From positions 124,001 through 188,000 of the forward strand of contig NZ_OLKL01000006.1 in assembly GCF_900291015.1 (NCBI RefSeq): DNA of 64,000 nt, in the 5' to 3' direction. Shown piece by piece: positions 43,362-55,299 of this stretch. The position numbers were made by a program, and so were the translations under genes. The notes below the pieces were generated by a model that saw only the letters and a list, made by a program, of their open reading frames with translations, had not been told where the DNA came from and did not search any database. The stretch's first letter is position 1, and every line of letters starts with the position of its first letter. Source of the stretch: Pseudomonas persica (lineage in GTDB: Bacteria > Pseudomonadota > Gammaproteobacteria > Pseudomonadales > Pseudomonadaceae).

Positions 43362-44987
43362 TCAGGTGCGGAAGCGGGCTACCAGGCCGTTGAGGTCTAC
43401 AGCAAGTCGCGACAACTCCGCACTCGCCGCACTGGTCTGATGTGCCCCGGTAGCACTCTGTACCGACAGGTCGTTGATGTTTACCAGGTTGCGGTCCACT
43501 TCCCGTGCCACCTGCGCCTGCTCTTCCGCCGCGCTGGCAATCACCAGGTTGCGCTCGTTGATCTGCGCCACCGCCCCGGCAATGGTGTCCAGCGCCATAC
43601 CCGCGCCACGGGCAATATTGAGGGTGGACTCAGCGCGTTCGGTGCTGGTGCGCATCGATTCCACTGCCTCTTCCGTACCCCCTTGAATACTGCCGATCAT
43701 CCGCTCGATCTCACTGGTCGACTGCTGGGTGCGATGAGCCAGCGCCCGCACCTCATCGGCTACCACGGCAAAACCACGGCCCGCCTCACCGGCCCGCGCT
43801 GCCTCGATCGCCGCGTTGAGTGCCAGCAGGTTGGTCTGGTCGGCCAGGCCACGGATCACATCGAGCACCTTGCCGATATCACGCGACTGCTCAGCCAGGT
43901 GGGTGATCAGCGTGGCGGTGGCCTGCACGTCGCCGCTCATGCGTTCGATGGCGCCCACGGTTTCCATGACCAGGTCACGGCCATCGCCAGCCGAGCGGCT
44001 GGCCTCACTGGACGCTTCCGAAGTGCTCACTGCATTGCGCGCCACTTCTTCCACGGCACTGGTCATCTCGGTCACGGCGGTGGCCGCCTGCTCGATTTCG
44101 TTGTTCTGCTGCTGCAGGCCACGGGCGCTTTCGTCGGTGACGCTGTTGAGTTCTTCCGCTGCCGAGGCCAGCTGGGTGGCGGAGCCGGCAATCAGCTGCA
44201 GCGTGTCGCGCAGCTTGTCCTGCATGCGGGCCATGGCACGCAGCAGGCGGGCGGCTTCGTCGCTGCCTTCGGCGCGGATGACGTGGGTCAGGTCGCCATC
44301 GGCGACTTGCTCGGCGCTCTTGAGGGCTTCTTCGATCGGCTTGACGATGCTGCGGGTCAGCAGGAAGGCACAGAGCAAGGTCAGCACGGTGGCGGTGACC
44401 AGCAGGCTGATGACCAGGGTGAAGGCGGTGCTGTACTGGCTGGCAGCTGTCTGGTTGGTGGCGCGGGTCTGCTCGGTGTTGATGCGCACCAGGGTCTCCA
44501 TGATCTTGTTGATCTGCTCGGAGTTGGCCAGCAGGTCGCGGTTGAGCAGGTCGCGCAGTTCGTCGACACGGCCGGCCTGGCTCAGGCTGCGCATGCGCGA
44601 CTCCAGCTGGCGGTACTGGGTGAGCAGCTGAACGTACTGGTCGTACGCAGCCTGTTCGTCGGCGGCGCTGATAAGCGGCAGGTACACCTGACGGGCACGG
44701 TCGATCTCCAGGTTGCGCTGGTCCAGCAGGTTCAGGGTTTCCTGCTGGGTCTGCGCCTCGCGGTTCACCAGCAGGCGGTAGGAGAGGCTGCGCAGGCGCA
44801 GGTTCAGCGCATTGATCTCGTCGAGAACCTTGATGCTGGGCACGCTGATTTGCTCGATGACCAGGCCGGCCTGGCGGATGTTGCCCATCTGCACCAGGGA
44901 GAAGATACCGAGGCCGAGCATCAGCAGGCCGATAAGGGCAAAGCCGAGCAGCGCGCGCGGAGCGATATTCATGTTGCGTAATGACAT
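43362..44987 (-). CDS. Methyl-accepting chemotaxis protein (helical sensor)
   Basis: A 541-residue chemoreceptor. TM1 is at about residues 13-33, followed by a periplasmic region of about 155 residues that is all helical (four-helix-bundle type: [29 protein letters not shown], a run of heptads). TM2 is near 190-212, a HAMP domain follows, and the signalling tip [35 protein letters not shown] is near 390-425. No C-terminal NWETF-like pentapeptide is present. The ligand is unknown; its place after gbcB hints at quaternary amines, but this is only context. The receptor is divergent from the small zapA-like pair. Confidence 0.88.
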   Translation of the reverse strand: MSLRNMNIAPRALLGFALIGLLMLGLGIFSLVQMGNIRQAGLVIEQISVPSIKVLDEINALNLRLRSLSYRLLVNREAQTQQETLNLLDQRNLEIDRARQVYLPLISAADEQAAYDQYVQLLTQYRQLESRMRSLSQAGRVDELRDLLNRDLLANSEQINKIMETLVRINTEQTRATNQTAASQYSTAFTLVISLLVTATVLTLLCAFLLTRSIVKPIEEALKSAEQVADGDLTHVIRAEGSDEAARLLRAMARMQDKLRDTLQLIAGSATQLASAAEELNSVTDESARGLQQQNNEIEQAATAVTEMTSAVEEVARNAVSTSEASSEASRSAGDGRDLVMETVGAIERMSGDVQATATLITHLAEQSRDIGKVLDVIRGLADQTNLLALNAAIEAARAGEAGRGFAVVADEVRALAHRTQQSTSEIERMIGSIQGGTEEAVESMRTSTERAESTLNIARGAGMALDTIAGAVAQINERNLVIASAAEEQAQVAREVDRNLVNINDLSVQSATGAHQTSAASAELSRLAVDLNGLVARFRT

Positions 44988-45262
44988 GGTTTGGGCAGAT
45001 CCAGGCTAGTGAAGGTGACGCACCCAGTGCGACGGAATATGACTTTCCGGGGTATCGGTCGGGTCGAGTCACGCTTGAGTGCGCCCGGCGAAAATTGTGC
45101 GACTGCTGGCGTTTCCTGACCGGCGGTTGACCCAGGTCGGAACAAGGGGCTGGTTCCTCTGTCAATCTGCGGGTTAGACACCTCGTGAATCGGATATTTA
45201 ATGGCGATGGGCCGCACTTTTCTTTATCGTGTGCGCCCCTCGCAACAACCTGAGATAGACCC

Positions 45263-45493
45263 ATGCTGGAAGCTTCCCTGAATCAAATCGAGCAACTGGT
45301 CAGCGACCTGATGCAGAAGAACGCTCAACTCACCGAGCAGAACGCCGCCCTCGGCCAGGAACTGGCCCAGGCCAAGGAAGAGAACGAAACCCTGCAGCTG
45401 TCGCTGATGGAGCAGGAAGAGAAAAATGGCAGCACCGCCGCACGCCTGCAGGCCCTGCTCGAGCGCGCCAACGCCGGCGTCGTCGGCGCATGA
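45263..45493 (+). CDS. Small coiled-coil protein (TIGR02449/ZapB-like)
   Basis: A 76-residue protein that is almost entirely coiled coil: MLEASLNQIEQLVSDLMQKNAQLTEQNAALGQELAQAKEENETLQLSL. The leucine/asparagine heptads match the small family (TIGR02449) usually encoded directly before zapA in gammaproteobacteria. It overlaps the next gene by four bases. A ZapB-like partner role in Z-ring assembly is possible. The usual neighbours of this pair (6S RNA and a 5-formyl-THF cyclo-ligase gene) are absent here, so this may be a second copy. Confidence 0.75.
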   Translation: MLEASLNQIEQLVSDLMQKNAQLTEQNAALGQELAQAKEENETLQLSLMEQEEKNGSTAARLQALLERANAGVVGA

Positions 45494-45792
45494 CACTGCG
45501 AGCGCAGCCGATCAATGTCGTGTCGATCCTCGGCAACGACTATTCGATCAAGGCGCCTGAAGGCCAGGAAGCAACCCTGGCCCAGGCGGTGCAGATGCTC
45601 AACACCGCCCTGGCCCAGACCAAGCGTCAGTACCCGACCCTGATCGGCGACAAGCTGCTGGTGCTGGCCGCGCTGAACCTGTGTTCGCGACAGATCGAGT
45701 TGCAGGACGAACACCGCAGGACGCTGGAGCGTACCCAGGCGCAGATCGACGCCACGGTGGATGCCATCGTGCGGACCATTGCCGAGCAATAA
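45490..45792 (+). CDS. ZapA-like cell division protein
   Basis: A 100-residue protein of the ZapA family, which bundles FtsZ filaments. VVSILGNDYSIKAPEGQEATLAQAVQMLNTALAQTKRQYPTLIGDKLLVLAALNLCSRQIELQDE covers the N-terminal beta-hairpin and the start of the dimerising coiled coil, with the typical ILG-x-EY-like motif as ILGNDYSI. It is translationally coupled to the coiled-coil gene upstream. It lies between two chemoreceptor genes rather than in the usual zapA-ssrS locus, which suggests a paralogue. Confidence 0.75.
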   Translation: MTLRAQPINVVSILGNDYSIKAPEGQEATLAQAVQMLNTALAQTKRQYPTLIGDKLLVLAALNLCSRQIELQDEHRRTLERTQAQIDATVDAIVRTIAEQ

Positions 45793-45806
45793 GGCCCTGC
45801 ACCGGC

Positions 45807-45880
45807 CCCTGTGGGAGCAGGTTTACCCGCGAATGCGTCAGTGGCCTCACCATCTCGCGGATGAACCCGCTCCCACGGGG
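45807..45880. repeat. REP pair (class A), outward facing, diverged
   Basis: CCTGTGGGAGCAGGTTTACC and GGATGAACCCGCTCCCACGG. Both copies carry mismatches. The rest of the gap to the next chemoreceptor (45881-45969) is AT-rich promoter-like DNA with no 6S RNA. Confidence 0.8.
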
Positions 45881-45969
45881 GGGCGGCGGATTGCTTCAGA
45901 ATACTGGATTAACTGGATACGCAAGTGTATACACTTTCCGCAAAACAATAATGTGCGGGGAGTAGGGGC

Positions 45970-47907
45970 ATGCGTATCTGGCGTAAGAGCATCCAGTGGC
46001 AGTTGATCACCAGCATGGGCGCCGCCCTGCTGGCGAGCATCCTGGTGGTGGTCATTATCTTCACGGTGGCGCTCAATCGCCTCACCGAACGCTACCTGGT
46101 CGATACCGCACTGCCCGCCAGTATCGAGGCCATCCGCAACGATATCGAGCGCATGCTAGGCCAGCCTCTGGTGGCCGCGGCGGACATTGCCGGCAACACC
46201 CTGCTGCGCGACTGGCTTGCCGCTGGTGAAGACCCCGCCCAGGCCGAACCCTTCGTCGAATACCTGACTGCCGCCAAGCAGCGCAATCAGGCCTTCACCA
46301 CCCTGTTCGTCTCGACCGAAACCGGCCACTACTACAACGAGAATGGCCTGGACCGTACCCTCAGTCGCAGCAACCCCAAGGACAAATGGTTCTACGGCTA
46401 CATCGACAGCGGTGCCGAGCGCCTGATCAATATCGACATCGACGGTACCACCGGCGAACTCGCGCTGTTCATCGACTATCGCATGGAAAAGAATGGCCAA
46501 CTGGTTGGCGTAGCCGGTATGGGCCTGCGCATGACCGAGCTGTCGAAGCTGATCCATGACTTCAACTTTGCCGAGCACGGCAAGGTGTTCCTGGTGCGTA
46601 ACGATGGCCTGATCCAGGTGCACCCGGACGCTGCCTTCAGCGGTAAACGCCAGCTCACCGAACAACTCGGCGCGGATGCCGCCAAGGCGCTGATGACCGG
46701 TGGCGAAGGCCTGCGCAGCAGCCGCTTCAGCCGTGACGGCGAAAGCTACCTGGCGCTCGCTATGCCCCTGCGCGACCTCAACTGGACCTTGGTGGCCGAG
46801 GTGCCGGAGGAGGAGATCTACGCACAAATGCATCAGGCGGTATGGCTGACCAGCCTGATCGGTGGTGCCGTGGCCCTGGTGTCGCTGTTGCTGGTGGTGC
46901 TGCTGGCGCGTGGCCTGGTGCGGCCGATCCGCCGCGTCACTGCGGCGTTGGTGCAGATCGGCGGTGGTGCGGGTGATCTCAGCCACCGGCTGGACGATTC
47001 ACGCCAGGACGAACTGGGCGACCTGGCGCGTGGCTTCAACCGCTTTCTCGACAGCCAGCGCCGGCTGATCGGCGAGGTCCTGCACACCTCCGAGCGGCTG
47101 CACCAGGCGGTCGCGCAGGTGACGCAGGTGGTGGACAACACCGCTGAGCGTTCCGGGCGCCAGCAGGAAATGACCGAGATGGTCGCCACTGCCGTGCATG
47201 AAATGGGTTTGACCGTGCAGGACATTGCCCGCAACGCCGGCGATGCGGCGCAGGCCTCGCAGTCGGCGCGGGAAGAAGCCTTGCAGGCGCGTGAGGTGGT
47301 GCAACGCTCGATTCGTGGTATCGAGGGTATGTCGGGGGATATCGGCAAAGCGGCCGATGCGGTCAGCCAATTGGCCGATGAAGTGGCCTCGATCGATGAA
47401 GTTTTGGCGGTGATCCGTAGCATTTCCGAGCAGACCAACCTGCTGGCGCTGAATGCCGCCATCGAGGCGGCCAGGGCAGGGGAGATGGGGCGTGGATTTG
47501 CCGTGGTGGCCGATGAGGTACGCACGCTGGCCCGGCGCACGCAGCTGTCCACCGATGAAGTGCAGCAGATGATCCAGCGCTTGAAACACGGTGCGGGTTC
47601 GGCGGTGAGCTCGATGCAGGCGGGGCAGCAGGCGACGGGTAGTGGGGTGGCGTCGAGCCAGTGTACCGGGGCGTCGTTGGGTGCGATTACCGATCAGGTG
47701 GAACACATCAGCGACATGAACCATCAGGTGGCCACGGCGACGGAAGAGCAGTCGGCGGTGACCGAGGAAATCAACCGCACGGTGCAGGGGATTTCCGACC
47801 TGGCGCGGGAGACCGCGGCAGAGGTGCAGGGCTGTCGTGAGGAATGCCAGGCGCTGCGTGGCTTGGCGGATGACCTGGCGCGGCAGATGGGGGGGTTCAG
47901 GCTTTAA
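45970..47907 (+). CDS. mcpH: Methyl-accepting chemotaxis protein with dCACHE sensor (McpH-like)
   Basis: A 645-residue chemoreceptor. TM1 is at about residues 13-36, and a periplasmic dCACHE domain spans about 40-275, including [24 protein letters not shown], the membrane-distal ligand-pocket motif. TM2 is near 285-308, HAMP is at about 310-365, and the signalling domain has [36 protein letters not shown] near 483-518. McpH of P. putida KT2440, a purine-derivative receptor, has this architecture and, as I recall, this gene neighbourhood (before the threonine aldolase gene); the symbol rests on that memory. It has its own promoter region upstream. Confidence 0.82.
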   Translation: MRIWRKSIQWQLITSMGAALLASILVVVIIFTVALNRLTERYLVDTALPASIEAIRNDIERMLGQPLVAAADIAGNTLLRDWLAAGEDPAQAEPFVEYLTAAKQRNQAFTTLFVSTETGHYYNENGLDRTLSRSNPKDKWFYGYIDSGAERLINIDIDGTTGELALFIDYRMEKNGQLVGVAGMGLRMTELSKLIHDFNFAEHGKVFLVRNDGLIQVHPDAAFSGKRQLTEQLGADAAKALMTGGEGLRSSRFSRDGESYLALAMPLRDLNWTLVAEVPEEEIYAQMHQAVWLTSLIGGAVALVSLLLVVLLARGLVRPIRRVTAALVQIGGGAGDLSHRLDDSRQDELGDLARGFNRFLDSQRRLIGEVLHTSERLHQAVAQVTQVVDNTAERSGRQQEMTEMVATAVHEMGLTVQDIARNAGDAAQASQSAREEALQAREVVQRSIRGIEGMSGDIGKAADAVSQLADEVASIDEVLAVIRSISEQTNLLALNAAIEAARAGEMGRGFAVVADEVRTLARRTQLSTDEVQQMIQRLKHGAGSAVSSMQAGQQATGSGVASSQCTGASLGAITDQVEHISDMNHQVATATEEQSAVTEEINRTVQGISDLARETAAEVQGCREECQALRGLADDLARQMGGFRL

Positions 47908-47916
47908 ATCCGTGTT

Positions 47917-48011
47917 GGCTTCTTCGCGGGTAAACCCGCTCCCACAGGTTCAGCACTGGCCTTGAAACCTGCGCGATCCTTGTGGGAGCGGGTTTACCCG
48001 CGAATGCGGCC
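47917..48011. repeat. REP pair (class A)
   Basis: CTTCGCGGGTAAACCCGCTC and its mirror GAGCGGGTTTACCCGCGAA, between the convergent mcpH and threonine aldolase genes, ending three bases from the latter's stop. Confidence 0.9.
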
Positions 48012-48013
48012 TG

Positions 48014-49054
48014 TCAGGCGCCGATGATCGCGCGGATATCCGCCGCCAGCTCGCGCACCCGCTCTTCCTCGGTATCCCATGAGCACATGAACCGCGCCCC
48101 GCCGCTACCAATGAAGGTATAGAACCGCCACCCCCTGCCGCGCAGCGCTTCGATCGCGTGCTCCGGCATCTGCAGGAACACCCCGTTGGCCTCCACCGGG
48201 AACATCAGCTCCACCCCCGGCAAGTCACTCACCAGCGCGGCCAGCAGCTGTGCGCAATGGTTGGCGTGATTGCCATGGCGCAACCACGCGCCATCTTCCA
48301 GCAATCCCACCCACGGCGCCGAGAGGAAGCGCATTTTCGACGCCAGTTGCCCGGCCTGCTTGCAGCGGTAATCGAAATCCTCGGCCAGCTGGCGGTTGAA
48401 GAACAGGATCGCCTCGCCCACCGCCATGCCGTTCTTGGTGCCGCCAAAGCACAGCACATCGATGCCAGCCTTCCAGGTCAGCTCGGCCGGGCTGCAACCC
48501 AGGAACGCGCAGGCATTGGTAAAGCGCGCGCCGTCCATGTGCAGGTTCAGGCCCAGCTCCTTGCAGGTGGCGCTGATCGCCTTCAGCTCCTCGGGGCGAT
48601 AGACCGTGCCTACCTCTGTGGCCTGGGTGATGGTGACCACCCGCGGCTTGGGGTAGTGGATGTCCTGGCGTTTGAGCGCCACCTCGCGGATTGACTCGGG
48701 CGTCAGCTTGCCGTTGACGCTGGGCGCGGTCAGCAGCTTGGAGCCGTTGGAGAAGAACTCCGGTGCACCGCATTCGTCGGTCTCGACGTGGGCAGTCTCG
48801 GAGCAGATCACGCTGTGGTAGCTCTGGCACAGCGAGGCCAGGGCCAGGGAGTTGGCAGCGGTGCCGTTGAAGGCGAAGAACACCTCGCAGTCGGTTTCGA
48901 ACAGGTTGCGGAAGTATTCCGCGGCGCGTTCGGTCCACTGGTCGTCGCCGTAGGCGCGGTCGTGGCCATGGTTGGCCTTCTCCATCGCCGCCCAGGCTTC
49001 GGGGCAGATACCGGAATAGTTGTCGCTGGCGAATTGTTGGCTCTTGTCTGTCAT
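48014..49054 (-). CDS. ltaE: Low-specificity L-threonine aldolase
   Basis: A 346-residue PLP enzyme (fold type I) that splits L-threonine or allo-threonine into glycine and acetaldehyde. YGDDQWTERAAEYFRNLFE is the conserved N-terminal part, FNGTAANSLALASLC the phosphate-binding turn, and MDGARFTNA the PLP-ring aspartate. The internal-aldimine lysine is in VLCFGGTKNGMAVGEAI. It lies next to glyA, whose product interconverts glycine and serine, so it can feed glycine into the same pool as sarcosine oxidation. It is transcribed away from glyA. Confidence 0.92.
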   Translation of the reverse strand: MTDKSQQFASDNYSGICPEAWAAMEKANHGHDRAYGDDQWTERAAEYFRNLFETDCEVFFAFNGTAANSLALASLCQSYHSVICSETAHVETDECGAPEFFSNGSKLLTAPSVNGKLTPESIREVALKRQDIHYPKPRVVTITQATEVGTVYRPEELKAISATCKELGLNLHMDGARFTNACAFLGCSPAELTWKAGIDVLCFGGTKNGMAVGEAILFFNRQLAEDFDYRCKQAGQLASKMRFLSAPWVGLLEDGAWLRHGNHANHCAQLLAALVSDLPGVELMFPVEANGVFLQMPEHAIEALRGRGWRFYTFIGSGGARFMCSWDTEEERVRELAADIRAIIGA

Positions 49055-49148
49055 GGCACTTTCCTGTGAACGACGCAGAGCAGCACTCTAAACCATCGAT
49101 TCAGCAGTTGCCTATACAAGCGGTGCATGTGCTGATTTCAGGGTTGTC

Positions 49149-49243
49149 TGTGCCGGCCTCTTCGCGGGTAAACCCGCTCCTGCAATGGACCTGTGCACGC
49201 CGAACAGTGTGGGAGCGGGTTCACCGGCGAAAGGGCCGGCACA
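49149..49243. repeat. REP pair (class A)
   Basis: TGTGCCGGCCTCTTCGCGGG on the left and CGAAAGGGCCGGCACA on the right. It lies in the divergent ltaE-glyA space; the remaining 140 bp before glyA contain a single GTCGT (49262) but no clear 21-bp partner. Confidence 0.88.
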
Positions 49244-49382
49244 GTCAACACAAAAGCCAATGTCGTAAACGCGCCATTGCAAGGCGTGCGCAGGCATCTG
49301 ACCTGACCCGGCCAGTCATAACATCGCCACAAAGGGCCACAGTGTCCCACGACAAAAAACGATCGCTGCCGGGAGATACACG

Positions 49383-50636
<1,254 letters not shown>

Positions 50637-50651
50637 GTGGAGTCACACACC

Positions 50652-51902
50652 ATGCAACGTTACTCGGGCTTCGGCCTTTTCAAGCACTCCCTCAGCCACC
50701 ACGAGAACTGGCAGCGCATGTGGCGCACGCCAACCCCTAAAAAGGTCTACGACGTGGTTATCGTCGGCGGTGGCGGCCATGGCCTGGCCACGGCCTACTA
50801 CCTGGCCAAAGAGCACGGCATTACCAATGTTGCCGTGATCGAGAAGGGCTACCTGGGCGGCGGCAACACCGCCCGTAACACCACCATCGTGCGTTCCAAC
50901 TACCTGTGGGACGAGTCGGCGCACCTGTACGAGCACGCCATGAAGTTGTGGGAGGGCCTGTCCCAGGACCTCAACTACAACGTGATGTTCTCCCAGCGCG
51001 GCGTCTACAACCTGTGCCACACCCTGCAGGACATGCGTGACTCCGAGCGTCGCGTCTCGGCCAACCGCCTCAACGGTGTGGATGGCGAGCTGCTGAACAC
51101 CGCCCAGGTCGCGGCCGAAATCCCGTACCTGGACTGCTCGAAGAACACCCGCTACCCGATCCTCGGTGCTACTGTACAGCGCCGTGGCGGCGTGGCCCGT
51201 CACGACGCCGTGGCCTGGGGCTTTGCCCGTGCCGCCGACGCCCTGGGCGTCGACCTGATCCAGCAGACCGAAGTGATCGGCTTCCGCAAGGAAAACGGCG
51301 CGGTCATCGGCGTGGAAACCAACAAAGGCTTCATCGGCGCCAAGCGCGTCGGCGTGGTCACCGCCGGTAACTCCGGGCACATGGCCAAACTGGCCGGCTT
51401 CCGCCTGCCGCTGGAATCGCACCCGCTGCAAGCGCTGGTATCCGAGCCGATCAAGCCGATCATCGACAGTGTGATCATGTCCAACGCCGTACACGGCTAC
51501 ATCAGCCAGTCCGACAAGGGCGACCTGGTGATCGGTGCCGGTATCGACGGCTGGGTCGGCTACGGTCAGCGCGGTTCGTACCCGGTGATCGAGCACACCC
51601 TGCAGGCCATCGTCGAAATGTTCCCCAACCTCTCGCGCGTTCGCATGAACCGCCAGTGGGGCGGCATCGTCGATACCTCGCCGGACGCTTGCCCGATCAT
51701 CACCAAGACCCCGGTCAAGAACATGTTCTTCAACTGCGGTTGGGGTACTGGCGGCTTCAAGGCGACCCCGGGTTCGGGCAACGTCTTCGCCGCGAGCCTG
51801 GCCAAGGGCGAAATGCACCCACTGGCCGCGCCGTTCTCCATGGACCGTTTCTACAACGGCGCACTGATCGACGAACACGGCGCCGCCGCCGTCGCCCACT
51901 AA
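50652..51902 (+). CDS. soxB: Sarcosine oxidase beta subunit
   Basis: A 416-residue flavoprotein of the heterotetrameric sarcosine oxidase. FAD-binding [25 protein letters not shown] is at about residues 30-55, [23 protein letters not shown] follows, and the covalent FMN-binding histidine region lies near [28 protein letters not shown] closes the C-terminal FAD site. It contains the sarcosine-oxidising site and works with SoxA, SoxD and SoxG. The ATG at 50652 is chosen over an upstream one that overlaps the glyA stop. Confidence 0.95.
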   Translation: MQRYSGFGLFKHSLSHHENWQRMWRTPTPKKVYDVVIVGGGGHGLATAYYLAKEHGITNVAVIEKGYLGGGNTARNTTIVRSNYLWDESAHLYEHAMKLWEGLSQDLNYNVMFSQRGVYNLCHTLQDMRDSERRVSANRLNGVDGELLNTAQVAAEIPYLDCSKNTRYPILGATVQRRGGVARHDAVAWGFARAADALGVDLIQQTEVIGFRKENGAVIGVETNKGFIGAKRVGVVTAGNSGHMAKLAGFRLPLESHPLQALVSEPIKPIIDSVIMSNAVHGYISQSDKGDLVIGAGIDGWVGYGQRGSYPVIEHTLQAIVEMFPNLSRVRMNRQWGGIVDTSPDACPIITKTPVKNMFFNCGWGTGGFKATPGSGNVFAASLAKGEMHPLAAPFSMDRFYNGALIDEHGAAAVAH

Positions 51903-51916
51903 CCGGAGACACCGTC

Positions 51917-52252
51917 ATGTTGCATATTTTCTGTCCCCACTGCGGCGAGCTGCGCTCCGAAGAAGAGTTCCACGCCTCTGGCCAGGCGCACATCGCCCGT
52001 CCGCTGGACCCCAACGCCTGCTCCGACGAAGAGTGGGGTACCTACATGTTCTACCGTGACAACCCACGCGGTATTCACCACGAACTGTGGGACCACGTTG
52101 CCGGCTGCCGCCAGTACTTCAACGTCACCCGTGACACCGTGACCTACGAAATTCTGGAAACCTACAAGATTGGCGAGAAGCCGCAAGTGACCGCCAGCGG
52201 CAAGCAAAGCAGCGCCGCGTCGACCGTCAAAGGCCAAGGGGAAAAAGTATGA
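51917..52252 (+). CDS. soxD: Sarcosine oxidase delta subunit
   Basis: A 111-residue small zinc-binding subunit. The zinc ligands are visible as Cys6 and Cys9 (FCPHCGE) with His60 and Cys64 (LWDHVAGCRQYF). TYMFYRDNPRGIHHELW is the family signature. It stabilises the tetramer and has no catalytic site of its own. It starts 14 bp after soxB and its stop overlaps the soxA start by four bases (ATGA). Confidence 0.95.
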   Translation: MLHIFCPHCGELRSEEEFHASGQAHIARPLDPNACSDEEWGTYMFYRDNPRGIHHELWDHVAGCRQYFNVTRDTVTYEILETYKIGEKPQVTASGKQSSAASTVKGQGEKV

Positions 52253-55200
52253 GCCAGACCTATCGCCTCGCCAGCGGCGGCCGTATCGACCGCAGCAAGG
52301 TCCTGAACTTCAGCTTCAACGGCAAGACCTACCAGGGTTATGCCGGTGACAGCCTGGCCGCGGCATTGCTGGCCAACGGCGTCGACATCGTCGGCCGCAG
52401 CTTCAAGTACTCGCGTCCACGCGGCATCATCGCCGCCGGTACCGAAGAGCCGAACGCCATCCTGCAGATCGGCTCCAGCGAAGCCACCCAGATCCCCAAC
52501 GTGCGTGCCACCCAACAGGCGCTGTACGCAGGTCTGGTAGCCACCAGCACCAACGGCTGGCCGAACGTCAACAACGACGTCATGGGCATCCTGGGCAAGG
52601 TCGGCGGCAGCATGATGCCGCCGGGCTTCTACTACAAAACCTTCATGTACCCGAAATCGTTCTGGATGACTTACGAGAAGTACATCCGCAAAGCCGCCGG
52701 CCTTGGCCGCGCGCCGCTGCAGAACGACCCGGACAGTTACGACTACATGAACCAGCACTGCGACGTGCTGATCGTCGGTGCCGGCCCTGCTGGCCTGGCC
52801 GCTGCACTGGCCGCTGCCCGCAGCGGTGCCCGCGTGATCCTGGCTGACGAGCAGGAAGAGTTCGGCGGCAGCCTGCTCGACACCCGCGAAACCCTCGACG
52901 GCAAGCCTGCCACCGAGTGGGTCAACGCCGTGGTCAAAGAGCTGGAAAGCCTGCCGGAAGTGACCCTGCTGCCACGCGCCACGGTCAACGGCTACCACGA
53001 CCATAACTTCCTGACCATCCACGAGCGCCTCACCGACCACCTCGGCGATCGCGCCCCGATCGGCCAGGTACGCCACCGCGTGCACCGCGTTCGCGCCAAG
53101 CGCGTGGTGCTGGCTGCCGGTGCCCACGAGCGCCCGCTGGTGTACGGCAACAACGACGTGCCGGGCAACATGCTGGCCGGTGCCGTGTCCACCTACGTAC
53201 GCCGCTACGGCGTGGCCCCGGGCCGCAAGCTGGTGCTGTCGACCAACAACGACCACGCCTACCGCGCCGCGCTGGACTGGCACGATGCCGGCCTGCAGGT
53301 GGTCGCCATTGCCGACGCGCGCCACAACCCGCGTGGCTCGCTGGTTGAGGAAGCACGTGCCAAAGGCATCCGCATCCTCACCTCCAGCGCCGTGATCGAG
53401 GCCAAGGGCAGCAAGCACGTGACAGGCGCCCGTGTGGCCGCCATCGATGTACAGGCGCACAAGGTCACCAGCCCTGGCGAAACCCTCGAGTGCGACCTGA
53501 TCGCCACCTCCGGCGGTTACAGCCCGATCGTGCACCTGGCTTCGCACCTGGGTGGTCGCCCGGTATGGCGTGAAGACATCCTCGGCTTCGTGCCGGGCGA
53601 TGCTCCACAGAAACGCGAATGCGTGGGTGGCATCAACGGCGTCTACGCCTTGGGCGAGGTGATCGCCGATGGCTTCGAAGGCGGCGTTCGCGCAGCCACC
53701 GAAGCTGGCTTCAAGGCCACCGTAGGCAGCCTGCCGAAAACCGTTGCGCGCAAGGAAGAGGCCACCGTGGCGCTGTTCCAGGTGCCGCACGACAAGGGCA
53801 CTGCCCGCGCACCCAAGCAGTTCGTCGACCAGCAGAACGACGTCACCGCAGCCGCCATCGAACTGGCCACCCGCGAAGGCTTCGAGTCGGTCGAGCACGT
53901 AAAACGCTACACCGCGTTGGGCTTCGGTACCGACCAGGGCAAACTGGGCAACATCAACGGCCTGGCCATCGCCGCCCGTTCGATCGGCATCACCATCCCG
54001 GAAATGGGTACCACCATGTTCCGCCCCAACTACACGCCGGTTACCTTCGGCGCGGTAGCGGGTCGTCACTGTGGCCACCTGTTCGAGCCTGTACGCTTCA
54101 CTGCCCTGCACGCATGGCACGTGAAGAACGGCGCCGAGTTCGAAGATGTCGGCCAGTGGAAGCGCCCTTGGTACTTCCCGAAAGCCGGTGAAGACATCCA
54201 TGCTGCCGTGGCCCGCGAATGCAAGGCCGTGCGCGACAGCGTGGGCCTGCTGGACGCCTCGACCCTGGGCAAGATCGACATCCAGGGCCCGGATGCCCGC
54301 GAGTTCCTCAACCGCATCTACACCAACGCCTGGACCAAGCTCGACGTGGGCAAGGCCCGCTACGGCCTGATGTGCAAGGAAGACGGCATGGTCTTCGACG
54401 ACGGCGTCACCGCCTGCGTTGGCGACAACCACTTCATCATGACCACCACCACCGGCGGTGCTGCCCGCGTGCTGCAGTGGATGGAGCTGTACCACCAGAC
54501 CGAATGGCCGGAGCTGAAGGTGTACTTCACCTCGGTCACCGACCACTGGGCGACCATGACCCTGTCCGGTCCCAACAGCCGCAAGCTGCTCAGCGAGCTG
54601 ACCGATATCGACATGGACAAGGAAGCCTTCCCGTTCATGACCTGGAAGGAAGGCAATGTCGGCGGCGTGCCGGCCCGGGTGTTCCGGATCTCGTTCACCG
54701 GTGAGCTGTCGTACGAAGTCAACGTGCAGGCCAACTACGCCATGGGCGTGCTGGAACAGATCATCGAGGCGGGCAAGAAGTACAACCTGACCCCGTACGG
54801 CACCGAGACCATGCACGTGCTGCGTGCCGAGAAGGGCTTCATCATCGTAGGCCAGGACACTGATGGCTCGATGACCCCGGACGATCTCAACATGAGCTGG
54901 TGTGTGGGCCGCAACAAGCCGTACTCGTGGATCGGCCTGCGTGGCATGAACCGTGAAGACTGCGTGCGCGAGAACCGCAAGCAGCTGGTGGGCCTGAAAC
55001 CGATCGACCCGACCAAGTGGCTGCCGGAAGGCGCCCAGCTGGTGTTCGATCCGCAGCAGCCGATTCCGATGGACATGGTTGGCCACGTCACCTCCAGCTA
55101 CACGTCCAATTCCCTGGGCTATTCGTTCGCCATGGGTGTGGTCAAGGGCGGCCTGAAGCGTATGGGCGAGCGTGTGTACTCGCCGCAGGCGGATGGCAGC

Positions 55201-55266
55201 GTGATCGAGGCGGAGATCGTGTCTTCGGTGTTCTTCGATCCGAAGGGTGAGCGGCAGAACGTTTGA
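52249..55266 (+). CDS. soxA: Sarcosine oxidase alpha subunit
   Basis: A 1005-residue large subunit. The N-terminal ferredoxin-like region (about residues 15-100, GYAGDSLAAALLANGVDIVGRSFKYSRPRG) precedes an NAD-binding flavoprotein domain (VLIVGAGPAGLAAALAAARSG at about 174-194 and AAGAHERPLVYGNNDVPGNML). The C-terminal third is a GCV_T-like folate domain (from about residue 600, with MCKEDGMVFDDGV and SFTGELSYEVNV), which takes the methyl group as methylene-THF. It is typical in length. It is followed by a REP pair before soxG. Confidence 0.96.
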   Translation: MSQTYRLASGGRIDRSKVLNFSFNGKTYQGYAGDSLAAALLANGVDIVGRSFKYSRPRGIIAAGTEEPNAILQIGSSEATQIPNVRATQQALYAGLVATSTNGWPNVNNDVMGILGKVGGSMMPPGFYYKTFMYPKSFWMTYEKYIRKAAGLGRAPLQNDPDSYDYMNQHCDVLIVGAGPAGLAAALAAARSGARVILADEQEEFGGSLLDTRETLDGKPATEWVNAVVKELESLPEVTLLPRATVNGYHDHNFLTIHERLTDHLGDRAPIGQVRHRVHRVRAKRVVLAAGAHERPLVYGNNDVPGNMLAGAVSTYVRRYGVAPGRKLVLSTNNDHAYRAALDWHDAGLQVVAIADARHNPRGSLVEEARAKGIRILTSSAVIEAKGSKHVTGARVAAIDVQAHKVTSPGETLECDLIATSGGYSPIVHLASHLGGRPVWREDILGFVPGDAPQKRECVGGINGVYALGEVIADGFEGGVRAATEAGFKATVGSLPKTVARKEEATVALFQVPHDKGTARAPKQFVDQQNDVTAAAIELATREGFESVEHVKRYTALGFGTDQGKLGNINGLAIAARSIGITIPEMGTTMFRPNYTPVTFGAVAGRHCGHLFEPVRFTALHAWHVKNGAEFEDVGQWKRPWYFPKAGEDIHAAVARECKAVRDSVGLLDASTLGKIDIQGPDAREFLNRIYTNAWTKLDVGKARYGLMCKEDGMVFDDGVTACVGDNHFIMTTTTGGAARVLQWMELYHQTEWPELKVYFTSVTDHWATMTLSGPNSRKLLSELTDIDMDKEAFPFMTWKEGNVGGVPARVFRISFTGELSYEVNVQANYAMGVLEQIIEAGKKYNLTPYGTETMHVLRAEKGFIIVGQDTDGSMTPDDLNMSWCVGRNKPYSWIGLRGMNREDCVRENRKQLVGLKPIDPTKWLPEGAQLVFDPQQPIPMDMVGHVTSSYTSNSLGYSFAMGVVKGGLKRMGERVYSPQADGSVIEAEIVSSVFFDPKGERQNV

Positions 55267-55299
55267 GGCTTCACCAGTAGCACTGATTGGAATGCGGTC

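Noticed and set aside
45793..45969. 6S RNA (ssrS) after zapA, as in the usual locus
   Set aside because: The gap holds a diverged REP pair and promoter-like DNA; no long rod-like complementary arms were found.
49244..49280. A GbdR-type operator upstream of glyA
   Set aside because: A single GTCGT at 49262 is present, but the nearest similar word (GTCAA at 49244) is 18 bp away and poor, so I do not claim a site.
52162..55086. A 974-codon open frame on the minus strand opposite soxA
   Set aside because: It is a shadow of soxA in high-GC DNA: composition is His/Gly/Ala/Val-rich, no family motif is seen, and soxA itself is certain.
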